Shown here one piece after another: positions 17,949 through 27,210 of a stretch of 64,000 nt of DNA (positions are counted from its first letter, which is position 1; each line of letters starts with the position of its first letter). This DNA is from Dyadobacter frigoris (GTDB lineage: Bacteria > Bacteroidota > Bacteroidia > Cytophagales > Spirosomataceae), in contig NZ_SZVO01000006.1 of assembly GCF_005280585.1 (NCBI RefSeq), positions 62,001-126,000 of the forward strand, given 5' to 3'. A program made the position numbers and the translations under genes. The notes under the pieces are model-generated. The model was not told the DNA's origin. It ran no database searches and was given only the letters and a program-made list of their open reading frames with translations.

Positions 17949-20900
17949 ATGAAATTAAAGCTACTCTTCAAAAGTAGTAGACGTATCAGCCTTATTCCAT
18001 CCAAAATTCTATTCATGATGAAATTAAGTGCTTTCCTACTAGCCGTGGCCTGTATGCAGGTAAGTGCGGCGGCCGTTTCTCAAAAACTTTCCGTTTCTGT
18101 GGAGAACGCTCCACTGGAACATGTGATCAAAATTATCCAAAAACGCAGCGGTTATCAGTTCATTTTCAATAATGAATTGTTGAAAAAAGCCAAACCTGTT
18201 ACGATGCGTATTTCCGACGGTTCGCTTGAACAGGTTCTGGAACAATGTTTCAATAATCAGCCGCTCACGTACAGTCTGATGGAAAGAACTATTGTGGTCA
18301 AACCGAAAATTCCGGAGGTAAAAACCCAGATAATTCCTGTTCAGGCGCCGCTGATCGACATTAGCGGAAAAGTTTCTGACGAAAAAGGTGATGGCCTGCC
18401 AGGTGTGAGTATCATCGTAAAAGGTACACAGCGCGGAACGACCACGGACGGTGAAGGGCAATTTAAACTGGATCTGGCGGAGGGTGACAAAGACGCTGTT
18501 CTGATTTTCAGCTTTGTTGGTTACATCACAAAAGAGCTGCCGATTGGCACACGGACGACTTTCAACATTTCTCTGGATGCCGATACCAAAGCTTTGGAAG
18601 AACTGGTTGTCGTGGGTTATGGTACGCAGAAAAAAATGAACCTTACCGGCGCTGTTGATCAGGTTACGAGCAAAGTATTGGAAAACCGCTCGCTTCCTAA
18701 TCTCGCACAGGGTTTGCAAGGCGTTATTCCTAACCTTAACCTGACAATGGGTGACGGAAAACCTACACAATCGCCTTCGTACAACATTCGTGGAGCAACT
18801 TCCATCGGACAGGGAGGAAGTGCACTGGTTTTGATAGACGGCGTCGAAGGTGATCCAAGCCGGATTAACCCTAATGACGTCGCCAGCGTTTCTGTTTTGA
18901 AAGATGCTGCTTCGGCTGCGATTTATGGCGCAAGAGGTGCATTTGGTGTTGTTTTGATTACTACAAAATCGCCCCAAAAAGACAAAACAACTGTGAGTTA
19001 TTCACTGAACCATTCGATCAAAAGTCCGATTGCTGTTCCTGATTTCGTGACAGACGGATACACTTTTGCTAAAATGTTTAATGAGGGATGGAGCGCCTGG
19101 AATGACTATTCTCAAACGCCACAAAACGTAAATAAAACGGTAAAATTCTCACCGGCTTATCTGGCTGAATTTGAAAAACGTTCGAAAGATCCGAGTTTAC
19201 CAAAAACGGTTGTTGACCCGGTTACAGGTGAATACGTTTATTACGAAAATACGGATTGGTACAAACAATTATACAAAAAAACGACAAGTGCTACGGAACA
19301 CAACTTATCAGTTTCCGGTGGAAGCGGCAAGGCAGATTTCATGGTGACAGGCCGTTATTTCGGTCAGGATGGGCTTTTTAAGTATAATTCCGATGATTAC
19401 AAAATCATGAGTTTGCGTGTAAAAGGCTCTGTTCAGCTTTACAAATGGCTTAACATATCGAACAACGCCGACTTCTCTTCCATGAAATATCACAATCCGC
19501 TTAACGTCGGTGAAGGTGGTTCTATATGGAGAAATATTTCGGATGAAGGCCACACAATGGCTCCGATGTTCAACCCGGACGGAACACTTACATATTCCGC
19601 CGCGTACACGGTTGGAGATTTTTATTATGGCAAAAACGGTATCAATACGAACAAACGTGTTTTCAGAAATACAACCAGTTTTTCTTCACAGTTTTTCAAT
19701 GATGTGCTGAGAATCAAAGGAAATTTCACCTACCAGAATACAGACAACAACGATTATCGTACGCGCGTACCTGTTCCTTACAGCCGCAAACCGGGGGTTA
19801 TTGAATACGTTGGAACAAATTATAACGATCTCCAAAACTTGCTGCGCAACACCCAATATACGGCTACCAATATCTATGGTGAATTTGAACCGAAAGTTGG
19901 CACAAATCATTATTTCAAAGTATTGGCGGGCTTCAACCAGGAACAATCGCTTTACAAAGAGCTGCAAGTTGTTCGTAACGGATTGATTTATGAAGGCGCG
20001 AGCGATATAAATCTTGCGCTTGGACAAACCATTACAACCGGTGGCGGATATGATAAATGGGCAATTGCCGGTGGTTTTTACCGTGTAAATTATTCGTTTA
20101 AAGAAAGATATTTGTTAGAATTAAACGGTCGTTATGACGGATCTTCCAAATTCCCTTCCAGCCAGCGCTTTGCATTTTTCCCGTCTGTTTCAGCAGGATG
20201 GAGAATCTCTAACGAACCTTTTTGGAAAGTATCACCAAAAGTGATTTCTGAATTAAAACTGAGAGGATCTTATGGCTCGCTTGGTAATGGAAATATCACG
20301 TCCTATTCATTCCAGGACAAGTTTAAAATTGAACAGTCAGGCCGAATTTTGAACGGTGTCAGACCGCAAAAAACAGGACAACCGACTGTTTTGCCAAACG
20401 GACTTACCTGGGAAACTTCAAGCACAGCTGATTTTGGTGTGGATGTATCCATGCTTGCCAATCGTTTGACATTAAATGCTGATGCTTACCAAAGAAAAAC
20501 CACCGGCATGTTCACAACCGGTATGACGTTACCTGCTGTTTTCGGTACCGATGTACCAAAGGGAAATTATGCCGATTTGACAACAAAAGGCTGGGAAGCG
20601 GCCATTACCTGGCGCGATCAGTTCACAGTTGGTTCAAAACCGCTAAACTATTCTGTTCGTCTGACTGTGGCGGATTACACAGCCAAAATTGACAAATATA
20701 ATAACCCGGACAAAAGGCTTACGGATTATTATGAAGGTCAGAAACTGGGCGAAATCTGGGGATTTGTGAACGATGGTTATTTCAAATCAGCTGACGACAT
20801 TACCAATTCTGCGAAACAAATCTTGTACAAAGCATCCACAACAGGAAAATTGCTTCCGGGTGATATCAAGTTTAAAGATCTGAATGGTGACGGCGTGATC

Positions 20901-21527
20901 GATATCGGCGATAATACAGTTTCAAAGCCGGGTGATAAAAAAATCATTGGGAATTCACTTCCGCGTTACACCTACGGTGTGACACTTGGCGGTGACTGGA
21001 ACAATTTCTTCATCTCGGCATTTTTCCAGGGCGTGGCAAAACAGGACTGGTTTCCGGGGCCAGAAGCAGCTAATTTCTGGGGACAATATAATCGTCCGTA
21101 CAATAAAGTTCCGGAATGGCAATTGGGAAATATCTGGTCTGAAACTAATCCGGATGCTTACCTTCCTCGTTACCGCGGATACGTGGCGCAAGGTTCTGGT
21201 GAGCTTTCACAAAACCAGACAAAATATTTGCAGAACGTAGCTTATATCCGTCTGAAAAATATCCAGATCGGATACAATCTGCCTCATTCTTTGACCACTA
21301 AACTGAAAATGGCCAGTGCCCGTGTGTATCTGTCGGGTGATAATATTTTCACTTATTCTCCTATGTATAAAATCACAAAGGATATTGATGTGGAAAATAT
21401 TGGAAGATCTGATACTGTTTTGAATCCGACTGATGATCCGTCAAAACCTAATAATGGCAACAGCGGTAATGCAAATAATTATCCGATACTAAAAGGCTTC
21501 ACGATGGGATTGTCAGTTACTTTCTGA
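17949..21527 (+). CDS. SusC/RagA-family TonB-dependent outer-membrane transporter with STN domain
   Basis: The 1192-residue protein has a signal region (about 20-44), an STN domain (about 45-115, with APLEHVIKIIQKRSGYQFIF), a carboxypeptidase-like domain (about 135-215) and LEELVVVGYGTQKK at the TonB-box position. The plug follows, with NIRGATSIG and NDVASVSVLKDAASAAIYG, then a barrel ending in Phe. The STN domain pairs it functionally with the upstream FecR. SusD follows 43 bp downstream. It shares the GTQRGT signature with the first SusC, but the barrels are diverged, so the two systems probably take different ligands. Confidence 0.96.
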   Translation: MKLKLLFKSSRRISLIPSKILFMMKLSAFLLAVACMQVSAAAVSQKLSVSVENAPLEHVIKIIQKRSGYQFIFNNELLKKAKPVTMRISDGSLEQVLEQCFNNQPLTYSLMERTIVVKPKIPEVKTQIIPVQAPLIDISGKVSDEKGDGLPGVSIIVKGTQRGTTTDGEGQFKLDLAEGDKDAVLIFSFVGYITKELPIGTRTTFNISLDADTKALEELVVVGYGTQKKMNLTGAVDQVTSKVLENRSLPNLAQGLQGVIPNLNLTMGDGKPTQSPSYNIRGATSIGQGGSALVLIDGVEGDPSRINPNDVASVSVLKDAASAAIYGARGAFGVVLITTKSPQKDKTTVSYSLNHSIKSPIAVPDFVTDGYTFAKMFNEGWSAWNDYSQTPQNVNKTVKFSPAYLAEFEKRSKDPSLPKTVVDPVTGEYVYYENTDWYKQLYKKTTSATEHNLSVSGGSGKADFMVTGRYFGQDGLFKYNSDDYKIMSLRVKGSVQLYKWLNISNNADFSSMKYHNPLNVGEGGSIWRNISDEGHTMAPMFNPDGTLTYSAAYTVGDFYYGKNGINTNKRVFRNTTSFSSQFFNDVLRIKGNFTYQNTDNNDYRTRVPVPYSRKPGVIEYVGTNYNDLQNLLRNTQYTATNIYGEFEPKVGTNHYFKVLAGFNQEQSLYKELQVVRNGLIYEGASDINLALGQTITTGGGYDKWAIAGGFYRVNYSFKERYLLELNGRYDGSSKFPSSQRFAFFPSVSAGWRISNEPFWKVSPKVISELKLRGSYGSLGNGNITSYSFQDKFKIEQSGRILNGVRPQKTGQPTVLPNGLTWETSSTADFGVDVSMLANRLTLNADAYQRKTTGMFTTGMTLPAVFGTDVPKGNYADLTTKGWEAAITWRDQFTVGSKPLNYSVRLTVADYTAKIDKYNNPDKRLTDYYEGQKLGEIWGFVNDGYFKSADDITNSAKQILYKASTTGKLLPGDIKFKDLNGDGVIDIGDNTVSKPGDKKIIGNSLPRYTYGVTLGGDWNNFFISAFFQGVAKQDWFPGPEAANFWGQYNRPYNKVPEWQLGNIWSETNPDAYLPRYRGYVAQGSGELSQNQTKYLQNVAYIRLKNIQIGYNLPHSLTTKLKMASARVYLSGDNIFTYSPMYKITKDIDVENIGRSDTVLNPTDDPSKPNNGNSGNANNYPILKGFTMGLSVTF

Positions 21528-21570
21528 GCCGCAAAATCTAAATTTTCGAAGAAAATAAAATCAAATACTC

Positions 21571-23346
21571 ATGAAATTTAAATTTATAGGACTGTTATTT
21601 CTGATCGGCTTGTTGGCTGGCGGATGCCAGGAACTGGATCAGGTTCCGCAGTCCACTGCTGATAATAATGCCGTTTTTAACAGTGAAAAAGGATTGGATT
21701 TGTATACCACTTCTTTTTACGATGTCCTTCCAACGGGTAACGATATCATCCGTTCCGACGAAATGAGTGATTTTGGGGCACGTTCATCTGTCCCTGATTT
21801 TTTGCGTGACGGCGCTTTTGGTCCACGTCAAAGTACAGGCTGGGATTGGAAACCGCTTCGAAACATCAATTATTTTATCGAAAACAATAACCGCCAAACC
21901 GTTTCGGCAGATGCCAGAAAACACTATACGGCTCTTGCCCGGTTTTTCAGAGCGATATTTTATTTTGAAAAAGTAAAACGCTTCGGCGATGTGCCCTGGA
22001 TCAATAAGGCTGCTACGGTTGATGATCCATCTCTTTTCAATGGTCGTGATCCACGCACCATGGTAATGGATTCTGTTTTGGCTGATTTAAATTATGCGGT
22101 TGAAAATATCCGTACCACTACGGACAATAGCAGAAGTTTGATCACCAAATCAGTCGCTTATGGTTATAAGTCAAGAATCTGCCTTTTTGAAGGTACTTTC
22201 AGAAAATACCAGACTACCTATAACTTGCAGTCAACCGTCGATAAATGGTTAAATGAATCTATCTCTGCTTCTGAAAAAGTAATTAAAGAAGGAGGATTTT
22301 CTTTGAATGAAACCGGCGGAAATGAGAAATCGTATCGTCAGGTTTTCATTAATAATACACCTGTGACCAATGAAGTCATGCTGTCATACGTTTGCGATCC
22401 TGCACTGAGTGTTTATAATGATGCAAACTGGTGGTGGACAAGTTCAACTTACGGAGCGCGGTTGAGCTTTACCCGCACTTTTGTAAATACATACCTGAAT
22501 GCAGACGGAACACCGTTTACCAATAAGGCCGGACATGAAACGATGACTTTTGCGCAGGAAGTGAAAGGCCGCGATAAAAGATTACAGCAAAGCATCCGGA
22601 TGGGAAGTTACAAACGGATCAATGGTGGAAAAGAAGAAGCCGCACCACCCGTTTTCTCCTATACTTACACAGGTTATCAACCAATAAAATGGACATTGGA
22701 TGACACTTATTACGATGGAGGAACAAGAAATATCAACTCCATTTCTACCATGCGTTATGCGGAAATTTTGTTGAATTATGCAGAAGCAAAAGCAGAACTG
22801 AACAAATTAACAGATACAGACTGGGCATTAACTGTGGGCGCGATTCGTAAAAGAGCAGGCATAACGGGAGGACTTTCTGCCGTTCCGGCTATTGTTGATC
22901 CATATTTGCAAACGAATTATTTCCCTGGAATTTCCGATCCGGCTATTCTTGAGATCCGCCGTGAAAGAGGCACTGAATTGTGTCTTGAAGGTTTCCGCTT
23001 TTATGATATCGTTCGCTGGAAACGCGGTCCGTTGATGGAGCAAAAATGGAATGGTTTCTATGTTCCTGCATTGAATCAACCTATGGACCTTAACGAAGAT
23101 GGCGTGATGGATGTGGCTTTTGTAAAAGGAACGCCTGCTTCTCCGGTAGCCGGGGTAACCTATATCAATGTTGCTGAAACAATCAGCGCAGGTGCAAATC
23201 CACAAAGATTATCAAACGATACGTTCGGCGAAATTACATGGCTCAACACCGTTCCACGTAAATGGGAAGAGAAACATTATCTATATCCTATTCCTGAAAC
23301 AGACCGGTTGTTCAATCCAAAATTGGGACAAAATCCGGGATGGTAG
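21571..23346 (+). CDS. SusD/RagB-family substrate-binding lipoprotein
   Basis: It is a surface lipoprotein partner of the SusC encoded upstream, with 591 residues. The signal peptide ends in LAGGC with the lipidated cysteine at 19. SusD features include ARFFRAIFYFEKVKRFGDVPW, ISTMRYAEILLNYAEAKAEL and the C-terminal GFRFYDIVRWKRG block. It ends just before a repeat-containing gap and a secreted phosphoesterase gene, so the locus probably continues into that enzyme. Confidence 0.95.
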   Translation: MKFKFIGLLFLIGLLAGGCQELDQVPQSTADNNAVFNSEKGLDLYTTSFYDVLPTGNDIIRSDEMSDFGARSSVPDFLRDGAFGPRQSTGWDWKPLRNINYFIENNNRQTVSADARKHYTALARFFRAIFYFEKVKRFGDVPWINKAATVDDPSLFNGRDPRTMVMDSVLADLNYAVENIRTTTDNSRSLITKSVAYGYKSRICLFEGTFRKYQTTYNLQSTVDKWLNESISASEKVIKEGGFSLNETGGNEKSYRQVFINNTPVTNEVMLSYVCDPALSVYNDANWWWTSSTYGARLSFTRTFVNTYLNADGTPFTNKAGHETMTFAQEVKGRDKRLQQSIRMGSYKRINGGKEEAAPPVFSYTYTGYQPIKWTLDDTYYDGGTRNINSISTMRYAEILLNYAEAKAELNKLTDTDWALTVGAIRKRAGITGGLSAVPAIVDPYLQTNYFPGISDPAILEIRRERGTELCLEGFRFYDIVRWKRGPLMEQKWNGFYVPALNQPMDLNEDGVMDVAFVKGTPASPVAGVTYINVAETISAGANPQRLSNDTFGEITWLNTVPRKWEEKHYLYPIPETDRLFNPKLGQNPGW

Positions 23347-23349
23347 TTT

Positions 23350-23378
23350 GGCTATCGGCTTTCGGCGATCGGCTGTCA
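23350..23378. repeat. Heptanucleotide-period dispersed repeat, copy 1
   Basis: Read on the minus strand the element is a run of GCCGAnn-type heptamers (GCCGATC, GCCGAAA, GCCGATA). An inverted partial copy (CTGAAAGCCGAT) lies at 23433-23444, upstream of the phosphoesterase gene. Related copies occur at 38896, 43921 and 60429. Confidence 0.75.
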
Positions 23379-23542
23379 GATTCAGGATTAAGATAATAAT
23401 CTATATTCTCATATGTTTCTGAGTCCCGATTACTGAAAGCCGATGTAAATTTTTACCCATAGAGTAAGGAGCGCGTTGTTTTTTCTCTTTACTCTATGTT
23501 TCTTTCAACAAAATTCTATTTCAAATCCTTAATTCTTTTCAA

Positions 23543-24385
23543 ATGAAAAAATCACTTCTGATCCTGACAGCTGTTTTGTTGCTGTCGACAGCAGGTTTTG
23601 CACAAAAAACTTCAACAATTAATATCGCTTCATATAACCTGCGTTATGACAATAAAGGTGACGGAATTAACGCATGGCCAAATCGTAAGGAAATGGTAAA
23701 AGGACTGGTTCGTTTCCATGAATTTGACATTTTTGGAACACAGGAAGTGTTGATCAATCAACTACATGATGTAGCTGAACTGACCGAATTTGCATTTCTT
23801 GGAAAAGGCCGTGATGACGGAAAAGAAGGTGGGGAACATTCTGCTATTTTTTACAAAAAAGATCGTTTCAAAGTGTTAAAAAATGGCGATTTCTGGCTAA
23901 GCGAAACACCGGACAAACCAGGAAAAGGCTGGGATGCAACGTGCTGTAACCGGATTTGTTCATGGGCTAAATTCCAGGATCTGAACACAAAGAAAGAATT
24001 CTATTTTTTCAACGTCCACTTTGATCACCAAGGTGTAGAAGCGCGCCGCCAGTCAGGAATTCTGATGGTGAAAAAAATGAAGGAAATCGCAGGAAATTCC
24101 CCAACAATTTTAACGGGCGATTTCAATTCAACGCCAGAAACAGAACAGATCAAAGCTATACAAACACTTTTGAGTGATTCTCATGAAGTAACGGAACAGC
24201 CAAAATATGGTCCGGAAGGAACTTTCAACAGCTTCAAATTTGATGCTCCAATGGCAAATCGTATTGACTACATTTTTGTGAGCAAACCAATAAAAGTTTT
24301 AAAATATGGTGTATTGACTGATGCAAAAGAACAGCGTTATCCGTCGGATCATCAGCCGGTGGTTATTAAAGCTGTGATTAATTAA
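23543..24385 (+). CDS. Secreted endonuclease/exonuclease/phosphatase-fold enzyme
   Basis: The 280-residue protein has a signal peptide (cleavage near GFAQ, residue 21) and the full set of EEP-fold catalytic motifs: Asn32 in SYNLRYD, Glu68 in GTQEV, a FNVHFDH block, LTGDFNSTP, and Asp269/His270 in SDHQPV. This superfamily hydrolyses phosphodiester or phosphomonoester bonds in nucleic acids, sphingomyelin or inositol phosphates. The secreted form with the YNLRYDN pattern is common in Bacteroidota SUS loci. The position about 200 bp after SusD suggests that it acts on the substrate bound there. The exact substrate is not readable from sequence. Confidence 0.92.
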   Translation: MKKSLLILTAVLLLSTAGFAQKTSTINIASYNLRYDNKGDGINAWPNRKEMVKGLVRFHEFDIFGTQEVLINQLHDVAELTEFAFLGKGRDDGKEGGEHSAIFYKKDRFKVLKNGDFWLSETPDKPGKGWDATCCNRICSWAKFQDLNTKKEFYFFNVHFDHQGVEARRQSGILMVKKMKEIAGNSPTILTGDFNSTPETEQIKAIQTLLSDSHEVTEQPKYGPEGTFNSFKFDAPMANRIDYIFVSKPIKVLKYGVLTDAKEQRYPSDHQPVVIKAVIN

Positions 24386-24486
24386 TCAGCTTTTCGTGAT
24401 CTGATTAAGTAACAAAAGCATTTAAGATCCTTGTAGTTGTTGAAGTAATATTCAATACATTACAAGGATTTATTTTTTGGTTTAAT

Positions 24487-25245
24487 ATGATTTTAAGAAG
24501 AGATTTTTTGAAGAAAACCATTCTCGGCAGCACGGCCGGAATCCTCTTACCGGAAATAATATCCGCCGATTCTTTTGATAAAAACGAAAATATTAAAAAA
24601 GGATACACATTTTTATTTCAGGGAGATTCTATAACAGATGGTAACCGAACCAGAAATACCGACTGGAACCATGTCATGGGGCACGGATTTGCCTACCTGA
24701 TTGGTAGCAGATTATGGTTTGACCATCCTAAAAAAGAATTTCACTTTTTCAATCGCGGTATAAGCGGAAATAAAATCACCGATCTCGCAACGCGCTGGCA
24801 AACGGATACCCTGGATTTAAAACCAAACCTGATTAATATACTTATTGGCGTCAATGACACCGAAGCGGCTGTCAAAGGAAATAAAGAAAATACACCGCAA
24901 TCATTTGAAACGGACTACCGTTCTGTTTTAGAAAAAACAAAAAAAGAATTGCCTGATGCGCAGCTTGTTCTTGGTATTCCTTTTTTGCTGCCGGTTGGAC
25001 GAGTTAAGGAAAAATGGGAAATGTATCAAAACGAATTAAAGCCACGACAGGAAATTGTAAAACGTCTGGCAAAAGATTTTGATGTGATTTGTATCGATTT
25101 CCAGGAAGGTTTTGATAATGCATTGAAAACCGCTCCAGCCGATTACTGGATCTGGGATGGAATTCATCCTATGCCCGCGGGTCACGAATTAATGGCGAGG
25201 TTATGGATTAAGGAAGTGCACAAAAAACTGAAATTTGTCAAGTAA
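24487..25245 (+). CDS. SGNH/GDSL-type esterase, exported
   Basis: The 252-residue protein shows SGNH blocks: nucleophile Ser48 in QGDSITDG, Gly in RGISGNK, Asn in IGVNDTE, and the Asp224/His227 pair in DGIHP. The N-terminus carries an RRDFLKK twin-arginine-like motif before a hydrophobic stretch, so export by Tat is likely. The family includes acetylxylan, rhamnogalacturonan and other carbohydrate esterases as well as lipases. It follows the phosphoesterase gene by about 100 bp and ends at a strong terminator, so it may be the last gene of the SUS locus. Confidence 0.9.
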   Translation: MILRRDFLKKTILGSTAGILLPEIISADSFDKNENIKKGYTFLFQGDSITDGNRTRNTDWNHVMGHGFAYLIGSRLWFDHPKKEFHFFNRGISGNKITDLATRWQTDTLDLKPNLINILIGVNDTEAAVKGNKENTPQSFETDYRSVLEKTKKELPDAQLVLGIPFLLPVGRVKEKWEMYQNELKPRQEIVKRLAKDFDVICIDFQEGFDNALKTAPADYWIWDGIHPMPAGHELMARLWIKEVHKKLKFVK

Positions 25246-25266
25246 GTTTTTATTCCAAATCGCAAA

Positions 25267-25300
25267 AGAAAATAGCCGGACATCAGCCCGGCTATTTTCT
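25267..25300. terminator. Bidirectional terminator
   Basis: The 13-bp perfect arms 25267-25279 and 25288-25300 have an 8-nt loop and A/T-rich flanks. It lies between the convergent SGNH hydrolase and desaturase genes. Confidence 0.9.
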
Positions 25301-25326
25301 TATTCTCTTCTTATTAAGTTATAATC

Positions 25327-26313
25327 TTAGCGGCTAATCCAGCTAAACTCATAAGCCAATTCAGGAATACGCGTACGGTCAGCAATACGGCGTAAACGCG
25401 CCGGCAAAGCCATCAAATAATCACGTGCTTTTTCGGCACCAGAATTAAGATCTCTTATTGTTTCGATTTCCCACTCTATAAGCAAAGATTCAAGGATTTC
25501 GATATAATCCATTGTTGTATATACTCCCAAACGCTGCGCAGCATCAGAGAAATGCGAGAATGTATCACCCATTTTCACACCAGATTCACGAAGGAAGTGA
25601 GCAGGCATTACAATTTTTTTCCTCATCATATCCTCCAAAGCCAACATCAACTCGGATGGATCAACAGCCAAAATGCGGCTAACAAATGCTTTGTAAGCTT
25701 TCGCATGACGCATTTCATCGGAAGCAATCACACCACAAATTTTTGAAAGATGTGGATTACCAAATTGTTTCGAAAGCGTTGCAGTACGACGGTGTGATAC
25801 GTTCGTTGCCAGTTCCTGGAACGATGTATAAATAAAGTTGCGGTAAGGATCACGATCCGTGCCGATGTCAAAACCATCCGCGATAAGATATTGGGTAGAT
25901 ACCTCCATGGCACGCATGTTAACGCGTCCAGACAAATACAAATACTTGTTAAGAAGATCGCCATGACGGTTTTCCTCGGCTGTCCAGGCTCTCACCCATC
26001 TCGACCAGCCGGAAGGATTGTCAACCTGATCCACACCGATCACGTCCATTAACCATGATTCGTAGGTTGGAAGCGCTTCTTCTGTTATGGTGTCACCAAT
26101 TAATACTGCTATATAGTCGTATGGCAAATCCCTGCAGCTTTCCTGCAATAATTTCACTTCACTGAAAAAGTTCTCTTTGCTGGAATCCGGCAAAAAATCA
26201 GTAGGCTGCCAATTTTGATCGATCGGTTTCAGGTATTCTGCCATCAGGGCATCGAGGTCCTTTCCTACATGTTGCATGACTTCTAGTCGTGCTGCTGAAA
26301 GTTCGGTTTCCAT
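25327..26313 (-). CDS. Acyl-ACP desaturase (stearoyl-ACP desaturase type)
   Basis: This is a soluble di-iron enzyme that introduces a double bond into acyl chains on acyl carrier protein. The 328-residue protein shows the diiron ligands of the plant-type family: Glu114 and His117 in EENRHG, Glu167 with His174 in FQELATNVSH, and Glu200 with His203 in SDEMRHA. WTAEENRHGD is the family hallmark. The gene diverges from an acyltransferase gene, so both probably serve membrane lipid composition. Redox partners are not encoded nearby. Confidence 0.95.
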   Translation of the reverse strand: METELSAARLEVMQHVGKDLDALMAEYLKPIDQNWQPTDFLPDSSKENFFSEVKLLQESCRDLPYDYIAVLIGDTITEEALPTYESWLMDVIGVDQVDNPSGWSRWVRAWTAEENRHGDLLNKYLYLSGRVNMRAMEVSTQYLIADGFDIGTDRDPYRNFIYTSFQELATNVSHRRTATLSKQFGNPHLSKICGVIASDEMRHAKAYKAFVSRILAVDPSELMLALEDMMRKKIVMPAHFLRESGVKMGDTFSHFSDAAQRLGVYTTMDYIEILESLLIEWEIETIRDLNSGAEKARDYLMALPARLRRIADRTRIPELAYEFSWISR

Positions 26314-26420
26314 TGTTGATTCAATTTAACTTACAATATAATTTTACAAAGTACGGGAATTTAATGAAAGTTATACATGACAAATCTCATTTACTACTTT
26401 ACAAATTTTCACAATCGGTG

Positions 26421-26428
26421 TACATTTG
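26421..26428 (+). promoter_or_regulatory. Candidate Bacteroidota promoter (-7 box) for the acyltransferase gene
   Basis: TACATTTG matches the TAnnTTTG -7 consensus. TTTA lies 19 nt upstream (26398-26401) where TTTG is expected. The start codon follows 24 nt downstream. Confidence 0.5.
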
Positions 26429-26452
26429 GAATATTTTAGTTAAAAAAAGGGA

Positions 26453-27184
26453 ATGAAAAAAATTATAGACTATCTCCTGAGTACCATTTATCTTCTTCAT
26501 TTCGGGCTTTCATTGCTTGTTTTTCATATTGCACAGGCCGTGGCACTCAACGTTTTCGGAAAAAAAGCACATGAAAAAGTAGTCGATTATCTCAATTTTT
26601 CTTTAACCTACGGATTATATCTAACGGGTTCCAGCGTGACTTTTAAAAATCTGGCTATGATCCCCGATGATCGTCCAATTATTTTCGTTGCCAACCACCA
26701 AAGTACATTTGATATCCCATCCATCATCTGGTTTCTAAGAAAACGGCATCCGCTTTTTGTTTCAAAAATTGAACTGGCAAAAGGTGTTCCGAGTATTTCC
26801 TATAACCTTCGAAAAAGCGGCGCAGCACTGATAAACCGTAAAGACGGAAAGCAGGCAATTGCCGAAATCTCACGACTTGGTAAACTTATAAATGACACGA
26901 CGGGATCAGCAATTATTTTCCCGGAAGGAACCCGCACGGCCAGCGGAATAATGAAACCGTTTGTTCCTGGCGGCGTTGCCATGTTATTGAAACGCGCTCC
27001 AAATGCATTAATTATACCGGTGGCAGTAGATGGCACGGGACGATTTAATCCAAAAGGAATTTTCCCATTGAAATCTTTTTCAAAACTTTCCTGGACTGCT
27101 TTGCCTGCTATTGAACCAGCAGGGAGAAAAGCGGAGGAGATTTTGTTGGAAGCGCAGGAGGCGATTCAACGGGAACTGAGTTAA
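26453..27184 (+). CDS. 1-acyl-sn-glycerol-3-phosphate acyltransferase (PlsC family)
   Basis: This membrane-bound enzyme acylates lysophosphatidic acid to phosphatidic acid. The 243-residue protein has an N-terminal hydrophobic helix (about 10-32), the catalytic NHQSTFD motif (His82, Asp87), a KIELAKGVP block and the FPEGTR glycerol-phosphate-binding motif (156-161). It diverges from the desaturase gene. The start ATG at 26453 is preceded by an AAAAAAAGGGA stretch that could serve as a ribosome site. Confidence 0.93.
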   Translation: MKKIIDYLLSTIYLLHFGLSLLVFHIAQAVALNVFGKKAHEKVVDYLNFSLTYGLYLTGSSVTFKNLAMIPDDRPIIFVANHQSTFDIPSIIWFLRKRHPLFVSKIELAKGVPSISYNLRKSGAALINRKDGKQAIAEISRLGKLINDTTGSAIIFPEGTRTASGIMKPFVPGGVAMLLKRAPNALIIPVAVDGTGRFNPKGIFPLKSFSKLSWTALPAIEPAGRKAEEILLEAQEAIQRELS

Positions 27185-27210
27185 TCAAAATTCATTTTAA
27201 ATAATTCCTG

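Noticed and set aside
18039-18977. Long minus-strand ORF opposite the second susC
   Set aside because: It is a shadow of the susC coding frame; its Cys/Arg/Asn-rich sequence shows no domain, and the opposite frame is clearly SusC.
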